From Heloderma charlesbogerti (lineage: Eukaryota > Chordata > Lepidosauria > Squamata > Helodermatidae), in NCBI GenBank assembly GCA_026122225.1, contig JANEZZ010001850.1, positions 558,001-622,000 of the forward strand: a stretch of DNA of 64,000 nt. The letters are read 5' to 3'. The translations under genes were made by a program, and so were the position numbers. The stretch's first letter is position 1. Each line of letters opens with the position of its first letter. The notes under the pieces were generated by a model. The model was given only the letters and a program-made list of their open reading frames with translations. It was not told where the DNA came from and ran no database searches. Positions 62,736-64,000 of the stretch are shown here, one piece after another.

Positions 62736-63039
62736 TTGTGGCATTTATTTACTGCTGAGTATAATAGGATTTCTCAGTGGTCCACAATATTAAAATACAA
62801 TATTAAAAACTCACCATTAAAACACAACATTAAAAACACTTCCAACTACAGTAAAAAAAAATAAATTAAGGAGCAGTAAAATGGAGCAGCATAATTAATT
62901 TACTTACAGCCCAAGGAAAGCCTGGGTGTACAAGTGTGTTTTTAGGAGGCATTTGAAAGATGTCATGTTTTCTGCCTCCCAAACTACACAAGGGATGGTT
63001 TTCCAGATGGTGGGTGCTGCTACAGAGAAGGCCTGCCGT

Positions 63040-63131
63040 CTGAGTATTTCATGGGGACATTCCATTCATTTTGAGTATTTCATGGGGACATTCCATTCAT
63101 TAGCTACCGAGCCTTGTACATGGCTCGGTAG
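63040..63131. repeat. Tandem duplication and hairpin in L2
   Basis: 'gagtatttcatggggacatt' with its continuation occurs twice in tandem (about 63041-63072 and 63073-63102). Immediately after, 'gctaccgagcc' and 'ggctcggtagc' form a perfect 11-base stem (63102-63112 against 63121-63131). Confidence 0.8.
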
Positions 63132-63510
63132 CTAATAGGCAACCAGTGCAGTTCTTTTAACACAGGGGTTATGTGGGCATAGCTAGGTGTCCCAGTGAGC
63201 ACCCTAGCTGCTGCATTCTGCACTAGCTGCAGCTTCTGAACCATGCATGAGGGCAGCCCCACATAAAGCGCATTGCAGTAGTCTAATCTTGAGGTTACCA
63301 GTGCATGGATCACTGTGGTTAGGCTATCCCTATCCATGAATGGGTGTAATTGGCATTCCAATCAAAGTGCTCCAGGCCACCAAAGCCACCTTGGTCTCCA
63401 GTGGCAAAGATGGATCCAGGAGCACCCTGAAACTATGGACCTGCTCCTTCAGAGGGAGTGCAACCCCATCCAGAACAGGCAGACACCCCAATTTCCCATA
63501 AAGCCCCAGA

Positions 63511-64000
63511 GCTCTGTTGCTGAAGTCAACATCAGGTAAGTCTGTGGTGCCGGCGGGCCCACTGACATAGCAGGGGGCCCACCAGAAGGCACTTTGCCAG
63601 TGGCCCTATCAAATCTGGAGCCAACCCTAGTGCATGCAACACGTCTGCTCTAATAAAATGTCCATGAATTTAACATTTTGATGGTTACATTCAGGTTACA
63701 TCTTTGTATCTTCTGTGCCACTTTGTTCACTCACTCTGACAGGACCAGCTTGACAGAGCAGTAAGGCCCAGCACTGGCCACAGGATCAAGCCTGGCAAAG
63801 GTTCCACCATTCTCACATTATGTGAAACATCTAAAAGGGCAGAGGCAGCATAAGAGAACTGCACACTTCAGCTGTTCCAGGTTGAGGAGACCAACTCAAA
63901 ATGCTTTGACCAAGGACCTAAACATTCTTGATGTTCCAGACCTGTAGTTCCAAAACTGAGGAGTATATCAATGGGAGCCTGACTATTGTTCTTGTTTTGT
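63511..64000. other. Upstream NALCN intron, no recognised feature
   Basis: Nothing recognised up to the window edge. Confidence 0.45.

Larger units (their letters stand above)
62705..63510 (-). mobile_element. L2-type LINE, 3' part, 5'-truncated
   Basis: The minus-strand frame at 63104-63361 reads FMDRDSLTTVIHALVTSRLDYCNALYVGL and LKELHWLPISYR in part, parallel to the 55439 copy. 63365-63480 covers the preceding LGVLLDP-type segment. The 3' end passes through a (TATG)n run at 62706-62735. A 32-base tandem duplication and a hairpin (63040-63131) have arisen inside it. Confidence 0.8.

Overview
The window reads as non-coding, repeat-rich vertebrate DNA with a few small, highly conserved exons. 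The repeats point to a squamate reptile (lizard or snake): three RTE-BovB LINE copies, CR1 and L2-type LINE fragments, MIR-like and tRNA-Ala-like SINEs, and many short palindromic hAT-type DNA elements. The species cannot be fixed from the sequence alone.

The only host gene I can support is NALCN, the sodium-leak channel, on the minus strand. Three exons are present, in transcription order at 24365-24234, 18986-18819 and 6695-6504. All three are flanked by AG/GT splice sites, all are phase 0 at both ends, and together they encode 164 consecutive residues: S1 to S5 of channel domain II plus the start of the pore turret. The pore-loop exon of domain II must lie beyond base 1. The linker exon preceding S1 was not recognised up to base 64000. 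On this reading 1-6503 is the downstream intron, 6696-18818 (12.1 kb) and 18987-24233 (5.2 kb) are complete introns, and 24366-64000 is upstream intron.

The introns are a layered repeat record. From left to right: a pair of unclassified 180-base repeats (1.6 and 2.9 kb); four palindromic DNA elements packed into 0.9 kb (5.06-5.95 kb); a full-length but dead BovB LINE with an 11-base target duplication (12.94-16.16 kb); a CR1 tail split by a hAT element (16.4-17.0 kb); a 1.26 kb fold-back element just upstream of the S2-S3 exon (22.5-23.8 kb); a CR1 (30.1-31.2 kb); a 5'-truncated BovB with a perfect 12-base duplication (33.7-35.7 kb); a hAT-like element carrying a third BovB inside it (35.7-37.6 kb); several L2 pieces (38.2-42.7 kb); a CR1 containing an unidentified 470-base insertion (49.4-51.2 kb); an L2 copy with about 400 uninterrupted codons of reverse transcriptase (55.2-56.7 kb); a 598-base hAT element (59.3-59.9 kb); and a further L2 (62.7-63.5 kb).

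No operon, CRISPR array, structural RNA gene or novel multi-gene system is visible. The observations of most interest are the nested insertions with readable target-site duplications, several repeat families I cannot name, and inverted BovB copies that flank two NALCN exons.
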